Notes under the pieces: model-generated
Database searches by the model: none
What the model was told of the DNA's origin: nothing
What the model saw: the letters and a program-made list of their open reading frames with translations, nothing else
From: an uncultured Acetobacteraceae bacterium
GTDB lineage: Bacteria > Pseudomonadota > Alphaproteobacteria > Acetobacterales > Acetobacteraceae
Reading direction: 5' to 3'
Assembly: GCA_903907955.1 (NCBI GenBank)
Contig: CAIVPZ010000049.1
Span: 27,752-91,751 of the forward strand
DNA: 64,000 bases
Translations under genes and position numbers: made by a program
Shown: one piece after another, positions 7,448 to 17,758 of the stretch
How positions within the stretch are numbered: position 1 is the first letter of the stretch
How the letters are laid out: the number at the start of each line of letters is the position of its first letter

Positions 7448-8602
7448 TCAGCGCTTGTAGACCGGCACGAAAGCCACGCGGTCCGGCCCGGTATAGTTGG
7501 CCGTCGGACGGATGATCTTGCCGTCGATGCGCTGCTCGATCACATGCGCGCTCCAGCCGGAACAGCGCGCGATGACGAACAGCGGGGTGAACATCGCGGT
7601 CGGCACGCCGAGCAGGTGATAGGAAACCGCGCTGTACCAGTCGAGGTTCGGGAACATCCGCCTGGTCTGCGCCATCACCCGTTCGATGCGCTCGGCGATG
7701 TCGAACATGCGCATCGACCCGGCATGCTCGGACAGGTGCTTCGCCACGCCCTTGATCACCTGGCTGCGCGGATCGGCAATTGTATAGACGGGATGGCCAA
7801 AGCCGAGGATCACCTCCCTGGCCTCGGCGCGGCGACGAATGTCGGCCTCAGCCTCGTCGGGCGTATCGTAGCGCTTCTGGATCTCGAACGCCGCCTCGTT
7901 GGCGCCGCCGTGTCTGGGGCCGCGCAGCGCGCCGATGCCGCCGCAGATCGCCGAATACAGATCGCTGCCGGTGCCGGCGACCACCCGGCAGGCGAAGGTG
8001 GAAGCGTTGAACTCGTGCTCGGCGTAAAGGTTCAGCGAGGTGTGCATCGCCCGCACCCATTCCGCCGAGGGCGGCACGCCGTGCAGCAGGTGCAGGAAGT
8101 GGCCGCCGATGCTGTCGTCATCGGTCTCGACGCTGATCTCGCGGCCGTTATGCGACCAGTGGTACCAATACAGCAGCATCGAACCCAGGCCGGCGAGCAG
8201 CCGGTCGGCGATGTCGCGCGCGCCGGCAGGATAGTGGCCCTCCTTCTCCGGCAGCACGCAGCCCAGCACCGAAACGCCGCTGCGCATCACATCCATCGGA
8301 TGGGCGGCGGCGGGGATCGCCCGCAACACGTCGCGCACCGCCAGCGGCAGGCCGCGCAACGCGCGCAGCTTCTCCTTGTAGGCGATGAGTTCGTGCATGT
8401 TGGGCAGCCGGCCATGCACCAGCAGATGCGCGATCTCCTCGAACTCGCACACCTCGGCGATGTCGAGGATGTCGTAGCCGCGGTAGCTCAGGTCGTTGCC
8501 GGTGTGGCCGACGCTGCACAGCGCCGTGTTGCCCGCCGGCACGCCGGACAGGGCAACCGACTTCTTCGGCCTGATGTCCGGGGGCGGTGCGTCGTCGTTC
8601 AT
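7448..8602 (-). CDS. prpC: 2-methylcitrate synthase
   Basis: A 384-residue citrate-synthase-family enzyme that condenses propionyl-CoA with oxaloacetate in the methylcitrate cycle. The N-terminus [20 protein letters not shown] and the segment [16 protein letters not shown] are typical of PrpC. The family signature [13 protein letters not shown] is near residue 270, and the C-terminal catalytic region includes [10 protein letters not shown]. The ATG at 8602 follows a GAGAGG ribosome site; a longer frame to 8704 reads back into the prpD end. It lies directly downstream of prpD on the same strand with a 49-bp gap and a terminator behind it, forming a two-gene unit. No prpB is present in the window. 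Confidence 0.93.
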   Translation of the reverse strand: MNDDAPPPDIRPKKSVALSGVPAGNTALCSVGHTGNDLSYRGYDILDIAEVCEFEEIAHLLVHGRLPNMHELIAYKEKLRALRGLPLAVRDVLRAIPAAAHPMDVMRSGVSVLGCVLPEKEGHYPAGARDIADRLLAGLGSMLLYWYHWSHNGREISVETDDDSIGGHFLHLLHGVPPSAEWVRAMHTSLNLYAEHEFNASTFACRVVAGTGSDLYSAICGGIGALRGPRHGGANEAAFEIQKRYDTPDEAEADIRRRAEAREVILGFGHPVYTIADPRSQVIKGVAKHLSEHAGSMRMFDIAERIERVMAQTRRMFPNLDWYSAVSYHLLGVPTAMFTPLFVIARCSGWSAHVIEQRIDGKIIRPTANYTGPDRVAFVPVYKR

Positions 8603-8651
8603 GCCGTTGCCTCTCTTTGCAGATGATGCGCGGGACGAGAACCTGCCGGGA

Positions 8652-10175
8652 TCAGAAGAGGCCCGGCTTGCCGACTTCAAGCTTCGCTGCCGGCAGGGCG
8701 ACATTCAGCAGGTGCAACTCGCCCGCCGCCAGCCGCGGCAGGTCCTGCACCACTTCGATGAAACGATTGGCCTCCCGCGCCGCGACGATGCCCTCGGTCA
8801 GGGTGCGGAACTTGCGGATGAAGTCGTCACGGCCGAACGGCCTGGCGCCCAGCGGGTGCGCATTGGCCACCGCCAGTTCGTCCACCAGAATCGTGCCGTC
8901 CTGCATCAGCACTTCGACGCGCCCGCCGAAGGCCAGTTCGGCGGGGTCGGTGGAATGGTAGCGGCGGGTCCATTCCGGGTCCTCGCGCGTCTCGATCCGG
9001 TGCCACAGCTCGACGGTGTCGCGCCGCGCCGCCCGCTTCGGCGCGTAGCTGTCCACGTGGTGCCAGGTTCCGTCCTGCAGGGCGACTGCGAAGATGTACA
9101 TGATCGAGTGGTCGAGGGTCTCCCGGCTCGCCTTCGGGTCCAGCTTCTGCGGGTCGTTGGCGCCGGTGCCGATGACATGGTGCGTGTGATGGCTGGTGTG
9201 CAGGATGATCTTGCCGATTTTCGCCAGGTCGGGGATCTGCCCGCGCATCCTGAATGCCAGGTCGATCAGCGCCTGGCTCTGGTACTCGGCGCTGTGCTCC
9301 TTGGTGTAGCTGTCCAGGATGGCGCGCCTGGCTTCGCCCGCCTCCGGCAGCGGCACCTGGTAGACCGGCTCGGGCAGACCCTTGTCGCGCGCGGTGCGGC
9401 CGGAAAGTATCCAGGCGATCACCGAATCCTCGCCTTCATAGATCGGGCTGGGCGCCCCCTCGCCGCGCATCGCGCGGTCCACCGCCTCCACCGCCAGCTT
9501 GCCGGCATGCGCGGGGGCGTAGGCTTTCCAACTGCTGATCTCGCCTTTGCGCGACTGGCGGGTGGTGATGCTGACATGCAGCGCCTGCTGCACCGCCTGA
9601 TAGATCACCTCCTGCTTCAGCCCGAGCAGCGTACCGATGCCGGCCGCCTGCGCCGGGCAGAGATGGGCGATGTGGTCGATCCGGTGTTCGTGCAGGCAGA
9701 TCGCCCGCACCAGGTCGATATGGATTTCGTAGCCGGTGGCGATGCCGCGGATCAGGTCCCGGCCCGACTTCTCCGCCGTCTGCGCGACCGCCAGGATCGG
9801 CGGGATGTTGTCGCCGGGATGGGCATAGTCGGCGGCGAGGAAGGTGTCGTGCATGTCGAGTTCGCGCACCGCGGTGCCGTTCGCCCAGGCCGCCCATTCG
9901 GGGCTGGCGCGCTTGCCGGAGGCCGCGCCGAACACGGTGGCGCCGCCGCGGCGCGGATGGGCGAGCGCCATGTCGCGCGCGGAGACCACCGGGCGGCGGT
10001 TGATGGCGGCCAGCGCCACCGCCGCGTTGTCGATGACGCGGTTGATGATCATGTCGGCGACCTCGCGCCGGACCGCGACCTTATCGGCCGCCACGCCGGC
10101 GATCTTCCAGGCCAGTTGCGCCTCGCGCGGCAGCTTCGCCGCGGACGGGTAGACCTTCACGTCGTGCAGTTTCAT
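8652..10175 (-). CDS. prpD: 2-methylcitrate dehydratase
   Basis: A 507-residue MmgE/PrpD-family protein of normal length. It dehydrates 2-methylcitrate to 2-methyl-cis-aconitate. Recognisable blocks are [52 protein letters not shown] with [59 protein letters not shown] and [19 protein letters not shown] (each read separately). It is the first gene of the prpD-prpC pair. No PrpR-type activator lies next to it, so propionate control would have to act from elsewhere. The 250 bp upstream hold no clear promoter motif. Confidence 0.93.
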   Translation of the reverse strand: MKLHDVKVYPSAAKLPREAQLAWKIAGVAADKVAVRREVADMIINRVIDNAAVALAAINRRPVVSARDMALAHPRRGGATVFGAASGKRASPEWAAWANGTAVRELDMHDTFLAADYAHPGDNIPPILAVAQTAEKSGRDLIRGIATGYEIHIDLVRAICLHEHRIDHIAHLCPAQAAGIGTLLGLKQEVIYQAVQQALHVSITTRQSRKGEISSWKAYAPAHAGKLAVEAVDRAMRGEGAPSPIYEGEDSVIAWILSGRTARDKGLPEPVYQVPLPEAGEARRAILDSYTKEHSAEYQSQALIDLAFRMRGQIPDLAKIGKIILHTSHHTHHVIGTGANDPQKLDPKASRETLDHSIMYIFAVALQDGTWHHVDSYAPKRAARRDTVELWHRIETREDPEWTRRYHSTDPAELAFGGRVEVLMQDGTILVDELAVANAHPLGARPFGRDDFIRKFRTLTEGIVAAREANRFIEVVQDLPRLAAGELHLLNVALPAAKLEVGKPGLF

Positions 10176-10431
10176 GTGTCACTCCTGCGGCGGGCGCGGC
10201 GGCGGCCGGCGCCTCACCGATCCTCATGGCGCAGCAGCGTGTGGCCAGGCGCAACCATGTCGCCTGCCGCTGGACCGGCCAAGGCTAACCGCTTGCGCGA
10301 CACGAATCCACTGCACGAAACGCGTTCACCGGTTCTCAACTTTCTCGCCGCACAGTGCCAGGGTCGGCGATGAATCCACCGCCCTTCCTGAGGAAAAATT
10401 CCGCCTGTCCCTTCCGCGCGGAGAACGTTGA

Positions 10432-10611
10432 ATGAGCATACCCGCCCTCAGTACCCCGACCAGCAGCTACCTCCCTCCCACCACCTCCTTCCCGTCCGTG
10501 GTTCCGGCCAAGGGCCGCGATTCGGATGGTGACACTGACGCCAGCACCTCGGTTGCCGCGGCCCAGCCTCCATCGAACCAGCCGACCCGTGCCCTCGACG
10601 TCGTCGCCTGA
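10432..10611 (+). CDS. small Ser/Thr/Pro-rich protein, 59 residues
   Basis: ATG 10432 follows a GGAGA site seven bases upstream and reads MSIPALSTPTSSYLPPTTSF, ending PTRALDVVA. It has no cysteines, membrane segment or obvious fold and is probably disordered. Small Ser-rich proteins with a similar opening and a short hydrophobic C-terminal tail occur as uncharacterised genes in alphaproteobacteria, but I cannot name a family. Its stop lies nine bases before palindromic element copy 2 on the same strand, the arrangement shared by several other element copies. It may be real but unexpressed. Confidence 0.5.
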   Translation: MSIPALSTPTSSYLPPTTSFPSVVPAKGRDSDGDTDASTSVAAAQPPSNQPTRALDVVA

Positions 10612-10619
10612 AAGCGCGG

Positions 10620-10742
10620 CTCAGAGCCTGAAAAACAATCGAACTTGAAAAGGAATGCCCGCGACGCTCCGATCTGGCCGAAAAAGCCAAATGATATCAG
10701 CGGTCTTTCATTCGCAAGTTCGATTGCTTCACAAGCTCTGAG
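10620..10742 (+). repeat. palindromic element family A, copy 2 (full length)
   Basis: The longest copy, 123 bp, with long arms at both ends. The termini CTCAGAGC and GCTCTGAG are exact complements, and the arms CAATCGAACTTG / CAAGTTCGATTG pair, giving a roughly 43-bp imperfect terminal inverted repeat. The centre is GACGCTCCGATCTGGCC, then AAATGATATCAGCGG. The frame KRNARDAPIWPKKP...NDISGLSFASSIASQALS is open through it. No target duplication is obvious. This copy probably shows the ancestral structure from which the shorter copies derive. Confidence 0.88.
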
Positions 10743-10964
10743 CCGCCGCCGGCGCGCGGCCCGCGCGGCAGACTTGCCGGTGCTGCGCTTCGCGATCAGG
10801 ATGCACGCCCTGCGCCGCCGCTTGATCCGGCATCCTCCGGCGTTCAAGCTAGGTGCACCGCAGCAGGTCGAGGTGCCCCCCCTGTCCGTTACAACTGGCA
10901 TGCGCCGGAAGCCTGACCATGCCCGCGACGACGCGCCGCGCGCGCCCGCGGAGGATGCCCGCGC

Positions 10965-11474
10965 GTGAGCGGCGAGCCGGCCGACACCGGCGTGCCCGCC
11001 ACCCGCCTGCTACGCGTGGCGCTGGACGGCGAGGCACTCACCCGGCTCTCCCCCATTCTCGAGGCGGACCGCGCCCAGGCCGTCGCCGACCTGGAGGCGG
11101 AAAACCACTTCGCCCCGCAGTCCCATCCGATCGCCCGCGACGCCGGTCCCTTCGTGCTGCATCTGTCCATCCATGACGGCCGGCTGGCGTTCGACATCCG
11201 CCGCGCCGACGACACCCCGCTGGTCGCCATCGTGCTGGCGCTCGGGCCGTTCCGCAGCCTCATCAAGGACTACCAGATGCTGGTGGACAGCCACGTCAAG
11301 GCGGTCGAGGAAGGCCGCGAGGCGCGCATCCAGGCTATCGACATGGGCAGGCGGGGACTTCATAACGAAGGCGCACAGCTGATGATCACCCGGCTGGACG
11401 GCAAGGTGCAGATCGACTTCCCCACCGCCCGCCGCCTGTTCACCCTGCTCTGCGTGCTGCACAAGCGCATCTGA
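10965..11474 (+). CDS. UPF0262 family protein
   Basis: A 169-residue protein matching the UPF0262 family, which is restricted to alphaproteobacteria and has no known function. Conserved stretches are [58 protein letters not shown] and [19 protein letters not shown]. Translation starts at GTG 10965 behind a GGAGG site. It is followed 13 bp later by mtnA, so the pair is likely one transcript. Confidence 0.9.
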   Translation: MSGEPADTGVPATRLLRVALDGEALTRLSPILEADRAQAVADLEAENHFAPQSHPIARDAGPFVLHLSIHDGRLAFDIRRADDTPLVAIVLALGPFRSLIKDYQMLVDSHVKAVEEGREARIQAIDMGRRGLHNEGAQLMITRLDGKVQIDFPTARRLFTLLCVLHKRI

Positions 11475-11487
11475 GGACAGTTCGGGC

Positions 11488-12600
<1,113 letters not shown>

Positions 12601-12612
12601 CGGCCCGGCCAC

Positions 12613-13623
12613 TCACCACCATTTCACCGGCTTCGGCGCCGGCACGCGCGCCGCCTTGTCACCGGAGGCACGGCGCCGCGCCGGCACGTCCAACACCGCG
12701 GCACGCCGCGTCCGGCGCGGCGCGGCGGCCTCGGGTTCGACCGCAGCGATGGCGACCGGGCGGGCTGGCGCGGATACGGTAACGGCCTTTTTCGCCGCTT
12801 TTGGCCGGGCTGGCGTTGCCTTGGCCGCAGCCGGCGCGGCCGACGCGGCTTTGCCGCCGGCCGCCTTTTTCCTGCCCGACGGCTTTGCCGCTGGCGGCAC
12901 GTCCGCCGCCGCCATATCGAGGCCGAACAGAGCAGAAACGTCGTCGGTCTCCAGCACCCGGCCGGCAGCCGGCCCCTGCTTGGACATCGGCAGCGCCGCG
13001 TCGACCTGCGCCACCAGATCGGTCTCATCCACCGCGCGCAGCCGGAACAGCAACTCCGGCTGCTGGTCGAACCGGGCACCGACGCCATACAGCACCGCCG
13101 CCACGTGCTTGCACATCACCGCGTGGTCCGGGCAGGAGCAGGAAAAGCGGATGTCGGACGGCCGCGGAAACAGACCGCCCTGCTGCCGGCAGAGCCGCTC
13201 CATGACGCCCTTGGAGAACCGCCCCTGCAGCAGTTCCACCAGCGAATCGATGCCGCCGGCGCAGTCGGTGCAGATCGACCGCCATTGCGGCGCCGGCGTC
13301 TCCTTGATGGTAACCGTGACGTCGTACAGCTCCGACCCGCTGACCACCGCGGTGACCCGGCCCGGCGCGATCTGCAGATCGACCACCGAGCCGTTGCGCA
13401 CATAGGTACGCCCGCGCGGCAGGCGGTTCTCGTAATCGTGGTAGCCTTCCATGTTGTCGCACCACGCCTGGCCCCAGAAGGTGGTGGCGATGGCCCGTCC
13501 GGCGATCCGCACGGGCGCCACTGCATGGCCAGCCTTGCGCCGCTTCTCCATCGCGCGCTCGGCGCGCCGGCGGCGCTCGGCAACGGGAACGTACGGCGCC
13601 CATCCTCCGTAATAGCGGGACAT
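12613..13623 (-). CDS. SWIM zinc-finger protein, partner of SNF2 helicase
   Basis: A 336-residue protein starting MSRYYGGWAPYVPVAERRRR. The SWIM zinc finger is at about residues 160-185: FSCSCPDHAVMCKHVAAVLY, with the CxC...CxH ligand pattern. Ahead of it come FWGQAWCDNMEGYHDYENRL and RLPRGRTYVRNGSVVDLQI, conserved in bacterial SWIM proteins paired with SNF2 helicases. The last 100 residues are a low-complexity Ala/Lys/Pro tail, probably DNA-binding. The ATG is at 13623; extending the frame upstream to 14559 would run antisense-like through the helicase and is rejected. It sits five bases downstream of the helicase, an operon with a joint role in DNA transactions. Confidence 0.87.
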   Translation of the reverse strand: MSRYYGGWAPYVPVAERRRRAERAMEKRRKAGHAVAPVRIAGRAIATTFWGQAWCDNMEGYHDYENRLPRGRTYVRNGSVVDLQIAPGRVTAVVSGSELYDVTVTIKETPAPQWRSICTDCAGGIDSLVELLQGRFSKGVMERLCRQQGGLFPRPSDIRFSCSCPDHAVMCKHVAAVLYGVGARFDQQPELLFRLRAVDETDLVAQVDAALPMSKQGPAAGRVLETDDVSALFGLDMAAADVPPAAKPSGRKKAAGGKAASAAPAAAKATPARPKAAKKAVTVSAPARPVAIAAVEPEAAAPRRTRRAAVLDVPARRRASGDKAARVPAPKPVKWW

Positions 13624-13628
13624 CGTGG

Positions 13629-16340
13629 TCAGTCCTTCATCGCGGCGCCCAGGTCGAGCGCTACCAGTTGCAACAGCGCCTGATCGGTCATTTCCGTCAG
13701 GTTGACCTCCCCGCCGCCGGTCAGCAGCGCGTCGGACAATCCCTGCTTCGACTCGAGCATGGCGTCGATTCGGTCCTCGATCGTGCCACGGCAGACGAAT
13801 TTGTGCACCAGCACGTTCTTTTTCTGGCCGATGCGGAAAGCCCGGTCGGTCGCCTGGTTTTCCACCGCCGGATTCCACCAGCGATCGAAATGCACGACAT
13901 GCGCGGCCGCCGTCAGCGTCAGCCCCGAGCCGCCGGCCTTCAGCGACAGCACGAAGAACGGCACCGACTCGTCGTCCTGGAACCGCTCCACCAGCGGCTT
14001 GCGCTGCTTCACCGCGGTGCCGCCGTGCAGCACCAGCCCCGACCGGCCGAAGATGCCGCCGAGGAAGGCCGCCAGCGGCGCGGTCGCTTCGCGGAACTGG
14101 GTGAACACCAGCATCTTCTCCTGCCGCGCCGCCACCACCTCGGCGATTTCGCGCAGGCGGGCGAGCTTGCCGCTGTCCGCTTCCGCCCAGCCGCCATCGC
14201 CCAGCCATTGCGACGGATGGTTGCAGATCTGCTTGAGCCGCATAAGCATCGCCAGCACCACGCCCTTGCGCTGGATGCCCTCGGCTTCCTCCAGGCTGCG
14301 CGACAGATCCTCGACCGCCTGCGCATACAGCGCCGCCTGCTTGCGGCTGAGATGGCAATGCGCGCGCAGCTCGGTCTTGTCGGGCAGGTCGGCGATCACC
14401 GAGCGGTCGGTCTTCATGCGGCGCAGGATGTACGGGCGCACCAGCTCGCGCAGCGGCCCGTATGGATTCTCGGTCCGTTCGGCCAGTCCCCTGGTGTATT
14501 TCGTGAACTGCTTGGCGCCGCCCAGCAGCCCCGGATTGATCACATCGAAGATCGACCACAGATCGCCCAGGCTGTTCTCGACCGGCGTCCCGGTCAGCGC
14601 GATCCGCGCCCGCGCCTTCAGCGCCCTGGCAGCCTTTGTCTGCTTGGCACCGGGGTTTTTCAGCGCCTGCGCCTCATCGAAAATCGCCAGCCGCCATGGG
14701 ATTTCCCCGAGCACCGGCAGGCGCAGCAGGGTGCCGTAACTGGTGATCGCCAGATCGAGCTTTTCGACCTCGGCCGGCGTGAACGCCTTCATCTCCTCGG
14801 AGGTCATCGCCGAGGGATGCACGATCCTGGCGGCGATGCCGGGAGAGAAATGTTCAATCTCCGCCACCCAGTTGGCCAGCAGCGAGGCCGGCGCCACCAG
14901 CAGGCACGGCGGCAGTTGCGCGCCGCCGCTGCGCTGGCGCTGCACCAGCAGCAGCGCCAGCACCTGGATGGTCTTGCCCAGCCCCATGTCGTCGGCCAGG
15001 CAGGCGCCCAGCCCAAGCCCGGACAGCAGATGCAGCCACTGCACGCCGGCCTTCTGATAGGGCCGCAAGCTGCCACGCAGCGCCGGGCCGGGATCGACGC
15101 CGCTGCCATCCGGTGCCCGCAGCGCCTTCAGCGTCTCCGCCAGCCACGGCCCCGCGGTAACCCGCGACCATGCGGCGGTTTCCGCATCGGCGGCATCGTG
15201 CGTCACGTCGGCGCCGGCCAGCAGGCGCATCGCCTCGGCGAACGGCAACCCCTGCGCGCGCGCCAGCGCCGATGCCGCCTCGAACTGCCGCAGCGTGCGT
15301 TCCAGCCGTTCGCGGTCCACCTCGACCCATTGGCCGCGCAGCAGCACCAGCCCGTCGGTGCCGGCGAGCAAAGCCTGGATTTCCGGTTCGCTCAGCGCTT
15401 CGCCATCGAGCGTCATCTGCACGGCGAAATCGAGCAGCGCGTCCAGCCCGAGCTTCGAGGGCGCGCGCACGCCGACCGTCGCCGTCACCTGCGGGCGGGC
15501 GGGGCGGTTGGCGCGCCAGGTGGCCGGCATGCGCACCACCACGCCGGCGCTTTCCAACTCGGCGGCACTCGCCAGGAAGCGCGACGCTTCCTGCGGACTC
15601 CAGCGCAGCGGGTGAAAGATTTCGCCGGCATCGATCATCGGCCGCAGCCAGGCGCAGCGCTCGGCGGCGCGCTGCACCGGCACCAGCAGCGACAGCAGCT
15701 TGCTGCGGTTCACCGCCCCGGCATATTCGCGCAGCGCCTGGCCGAGCGGCAGATGCTGCGCGCGGGCCTGGGCGGAAAGCTGCGTGGTGTAGGTCGCCAT
15801 GAAGGCGAACGGGGCATCCGGGTCGCGGCGGTTCTCCGCCAGATTGAAATGCACCCGCCCGACCAGGTTCCATGCCGGGTTCAGGCCCTTCAGAAAGCTC
15901 TGCAGGTCGGTGCCGGCCGCCGCGAGCGACTGCGCCGCCGCCTGCCCCAGTTCGGCCCACAGGGCGCGGAGCACGTCCGCCGTCAGGTATTCGGCGCCCG
16001 CCATCATCGGCGCCGTCAGCACCAGCGAAACAAGCTCGCCTTCGCCCGGCGCCGGCACCTCGGGCACGCCGGCGGACGCCGCCGCGGCTTCCCCGTGCAG
16101 GCACAGCGCCGCCACGTAGCGGCCGGCAAAACCGCGCCACCACACGAACACCGGCGGCAGCGCCTGCCCCACCTCGCCCGCCCCAAGCCGCAGCAGCCCC
16201 GGTCCGCTGCCGCGGACGAACGCCTCGGCAAGCCGCGCCGCCGCGGCCTCGTCCATGTCGGGCGCCGCGTCGGTGCGTTCGCCAACCAGCCGCCCATGCG
16301 GCGTCAGGCGCAGGCCGAGACGGCTCACGTCATGCACCAT
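13629..16340 (-). CDS. SNF2-family DEAD/DEAH-box helicase
   Basis: A 903-residue HepA/SNF2-type ATPase. The helicase motor occupies the C-terminal half: Walker A DDMGLGKTIQVLALLL near residue 450, Walker B IFDEAQALKNP near 555, motif III ALTGTPVENSLGDLWSIF, motif V/VI region VLVFTQF-like MLVFTQFREA and NQATDRAFRIGQKKNVLVHK near 830. The first 430 residues match the helicase-associated region common in bacterial SNF2 proteins that accompany SWIM proteins. It probably translocates on duplex DNA and remodels protein-DNA complexes; the substrate is unknown. It forms an operon with the SWIM gene downstream. Confidence 0.93.
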   Translation of the reverse strand: MVHDVSRLGLRLTPHGRLVGERTDAAPDMDEAAAARLAEAFVRGSGPGLLRLGAGEVGQALPPVFVWWRGFAGRYVAALCLHGEAAAASAGVPEVPAPGEGELVSLVLTAPMMAGAEYLTADVLRALWAELGQAAAQSLAAAGTDLQSFLKGLNPAWNLVGRVHFNLAENRRDPDAPFAFMATYTTQLSAQARAQHLPLGQALREYAGAVNRSKLLSLLVPVQRAAERCAWLRPMIDAGEIFHPLRWSPQEASRFLASAAELESAGVVVRMPATWRANRPARPQVTATVGVRAPSKLGLDALLDFAVQMTLDGEALSEPEIQALLAGTDGLVLLRGQWVEVDRERLERTLRQFEAASALARAQGLPFAEAMRLLAGADVTHDAADAETAAWSRVTAGPWLAETLKALRAPDGSGVDPGPALRGSLRPYQKAGVQWLHLLSGLGLGACLADDMGLGKTIQVLALLLVQRQRSGGAQLPPCLLVAPASLLANWVAEIEHFSPGIAARIVHPSAMTSEEMKAFTPAEVEKLDLAITSYGTLLRLPVLGEIPWRLAIFDEAQALKNPGAKQTKAARALKARARIALTGTPVENSLGDLWSIFDVINPGLLGGAKQFTKYTRGLAERTENPYGPLRELVRPYILRRMKTDRSVIADLPDKTELRAHCHLSRKQAALYAQAVEDLSRSLEEAEGIQRKGVVLAMLMRLKQICNHPSQWLGDGGWAEADSGKLARLREIAEVVAARQEKMLVFTQFREATAPLAAFLGGIFGRSGLVLHGGTAVKQRKPLVERFQDDESVPFFVLSLKAGGSGLTLTAAAHVVHFDRWWNPAVENQATDRAFRIGQKKNVLVHKFVCRGTIEDRIDAMLESKQGLSDALLTGGGEVNLTEMTDQALLQLVALDLGAAMKD

Positions 16341-16600
16341 CGGCCGGTGCCGGCGTCGCTTCCAAGGCTGAACTCAAAGCCGTGGCCCTCGCTGCTTCGA
16401 TGACGGCATCTGCGGATATCGTCGCTTGTTATCGCGGAAACCGGCGTTGCTGCCAGTTCGCGTTCCCGCCGCTCCGAATGTGGTTGCCGCTGGGGATTTT
16501 CGAGATGCCGAAGGCGCCGGCTGGCACCCGGGGGAACCCGCCGCTATGGGGTGCGGCGCGGCTGCACTGGCGTGGCCGCGGACCGAGGGCCGCAGACCGT

Positions 16601-17263
16601 ATGCCTAGAATTGTTATCGTCCTGACCAGCGCCGCCACTTTCATCGTGGTCGCCAATTTCCTGCGCAACCGATTTGCCGCGCGGCGCGGCGTGCATAATT
16701 CCCACTCGTTCAATGCCCGCTCGCCCAGCCGCGACCGGGCTTTCCTGGTCCGCCTGTTCGACCGCCTGTTCGCCGACCGGCCAGCCGGCGCACCGCCGGC
16801 GGTGCTGTGCGATATCGGCGGCGCCGGCCAGATCACCCCGGCCTCCGACCCGCACGGACGCCTCGGCGCGGTGATCGAGGTGAACGACCCCGCTTGCGTG
16901 CCCGGCGCGATTTCCGAAGCGGCGTTCCATGCGCTGTCGCGCGCCGACCTCGACGTGGTGACGGCCTTCGGGGTCGGCATGTATCTCGATGAGGGCCAGC
17001 TCGCCCGCTACTTCGCCTCGGCGCGGGCCAGGCTGCGGCCGGACGGGTGGCTGGTGATCGCCGACCCGGAATACGGGTCCGGGGTGGCGCGCAGCCTGTG
17101 GTCGATGGCGACCAGCTGGCTGCTGGCGACGCGCATCGACTACAAGCCGCTGGACGCGGTGGCGCGCATCGCCGGGCGCTGCGGCTTTGAACTGGCGCAC
17201 CGGCAGACCTACGCCGAGGACTGGTACGTCGCGGTATTCCGCCCGGTAGCGCAGGAGCCCTAA
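16601..17263 (+). CDS. SAM-dependent methyltransferase-like protein
   Basis: A 220-residue protein from ATG 16601. An N-terminal hydrophobic segment (IVIVLTSAATFIVVANFL) may anchor it to the membrane. The rest resembles a class I methyltransferase: LCDIGGAGQITPASD as a SAM-motif-I-like loop, LDVVTAFGVGMYLDE, and LRPDGWLVIADPEYGSG as the post-catalytic strand. The motifs are weak and the substrate is unknown. In-frame sequence upstream to 15872 is antisense to the helicase gene and is not part of it. Family B hairpins and palindromic element copy 3 follow. Confidence 0.6.
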   Translation: MPRIVIVLTSAATFIVVANFLRNRFAARRGVHNSHSFNARSPSRDRAFLVRLFDRLFADRPAGAPPAVLCDIGGAGQITPASDPHGRLGAVIEVNDPACVPGAISEAAFHALSRADLDVVTAFGVGMYLDEGQLARYFASARARLRPDGWLVIADPEYGSGVARSLWSMATSWLLATRIDYKPLDAVARIAGRCGFELAHRQTYAEDWYVAVFRPVAQEP

Positions 17264-17290
17264 CCCAGGAATTTCTTACCGAACGGGGTC

Positions 17291-17334
17291 AAGGGGGCCA
17301 CTGCCCCCCTGGCGGGTCCAGGGCGGCGCCCTGG
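17291..17334. repeat. family B G/C hairpin repeats (two stems)
   Basis: Two stems lie between the methyltransferase and element copy 3: AGGGGGC-CACT-GCCCCCCT at about 17292-17310 and CCAGGGC-GGC-GCCCTGG at 17318-17334. They match the units at 6280, 24366 and 58281. They separate two convergent genes, but no T-run is present. Confidence 0.75.
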
Positions 17335-17344
17335 CCTGCCTTGC

Positions 17345-17450
17345 CTCAGAGCTTGTGAAGCAATCGAACTAGCGAATGAAAGCCCGCTGATATCATTGAG
17401 CGTTTCCGGCAGGAACCGAGCGCCGCGGGCATTCATTTACCAACTCTCAG
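17345..17450 (-). repeat. palindromic element family A, copy 3
   Basis: 106 bp, with the long arm (CTCAGAGCTTGTGAAGCAAT...) on the left and the short arm ending CAACTCTCAG on the right. Read on the minus strand, TGA at 17449-17447 ends the 103-residue membrane-protein gene. The element frame then runs MNARGARFLPETLNDISG and continues SFASSIASQAL without a stop. The core AATGATATCAGCGGGC is intact. Confidence 0.85.
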
Positions 17451-17758
17451 CTCCGCCGCCGCCGAGAGCGGGCCGGGCCGCCGCGGTTGGCCAGCGTCAC
17501 CGCCGCCCCGCCGGTTACCAGCGCCAGCGCCGTCGGCAGCAGCCAGGCCGGCCGCAGCAAAACCGGCACCGCCACGTTCATCCACACCCAGACGGAAACG
17601 CTTTCGCGAACCGCATCCTGAACCCAGATCAGCGCGCCCTTGCCGAGCACAGCGATCGCCTGGATGAGCGGCATCTCCGGCGGCAGCATGATCGCCAGCG
17701 CGAAGGCCAGCACCACGAAGCCGGCCGAGATGACGGCCAGGATGCGGGCGAAGATCAT
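17447..17758 (-). CDS. small membrane protein downstream of msrP
   Basis: A 103-residue protein, MIFARILAVISAGFVVLAFA..., with about three hydrophobic segments and a basic C-terminus RGGPARSRRRRS. Its ATG overlaps the msrP stop (ATGA), so it is co-translated with msrP. In most proteobacteria the partner of msrP is the about 200-residue haem protein MsrQ. This ORF is half that length and shows no paired haem-ligand histidines, so it is not an obvious MsrQ. A role as alternative electron-transfer or anchoring partner is inference. Its stop codon is supplied by palindromic element copy 3. Confidence 0.72.
   Translation of the reverse strand: MIFARILAVISAGFVVLAFALAIMLPPEMPLIQAIAVLGKGALIWVQDAVRESVSVWVWMNVAVPVLLRPAWLLPTALALVTGGAAVTLANRGGPARSRRRRS

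Noticed and set aside
10645..10968. 107-codon ORF starting inside element copy 2
   Set aside because: After the element-encoded part it becomes Arg-rich with no family and overlaps the start of the UPF0262 gene. Unlike nadD there is no downstream domain to justify it.
13624..14559. 936-bp extension of the SWIM protein frame
   Set aside because: It is a shadow frame inside the SNF2 helicase gene; the natural ATG at 13623 starts the conserved SWIM-protein N-terminus.
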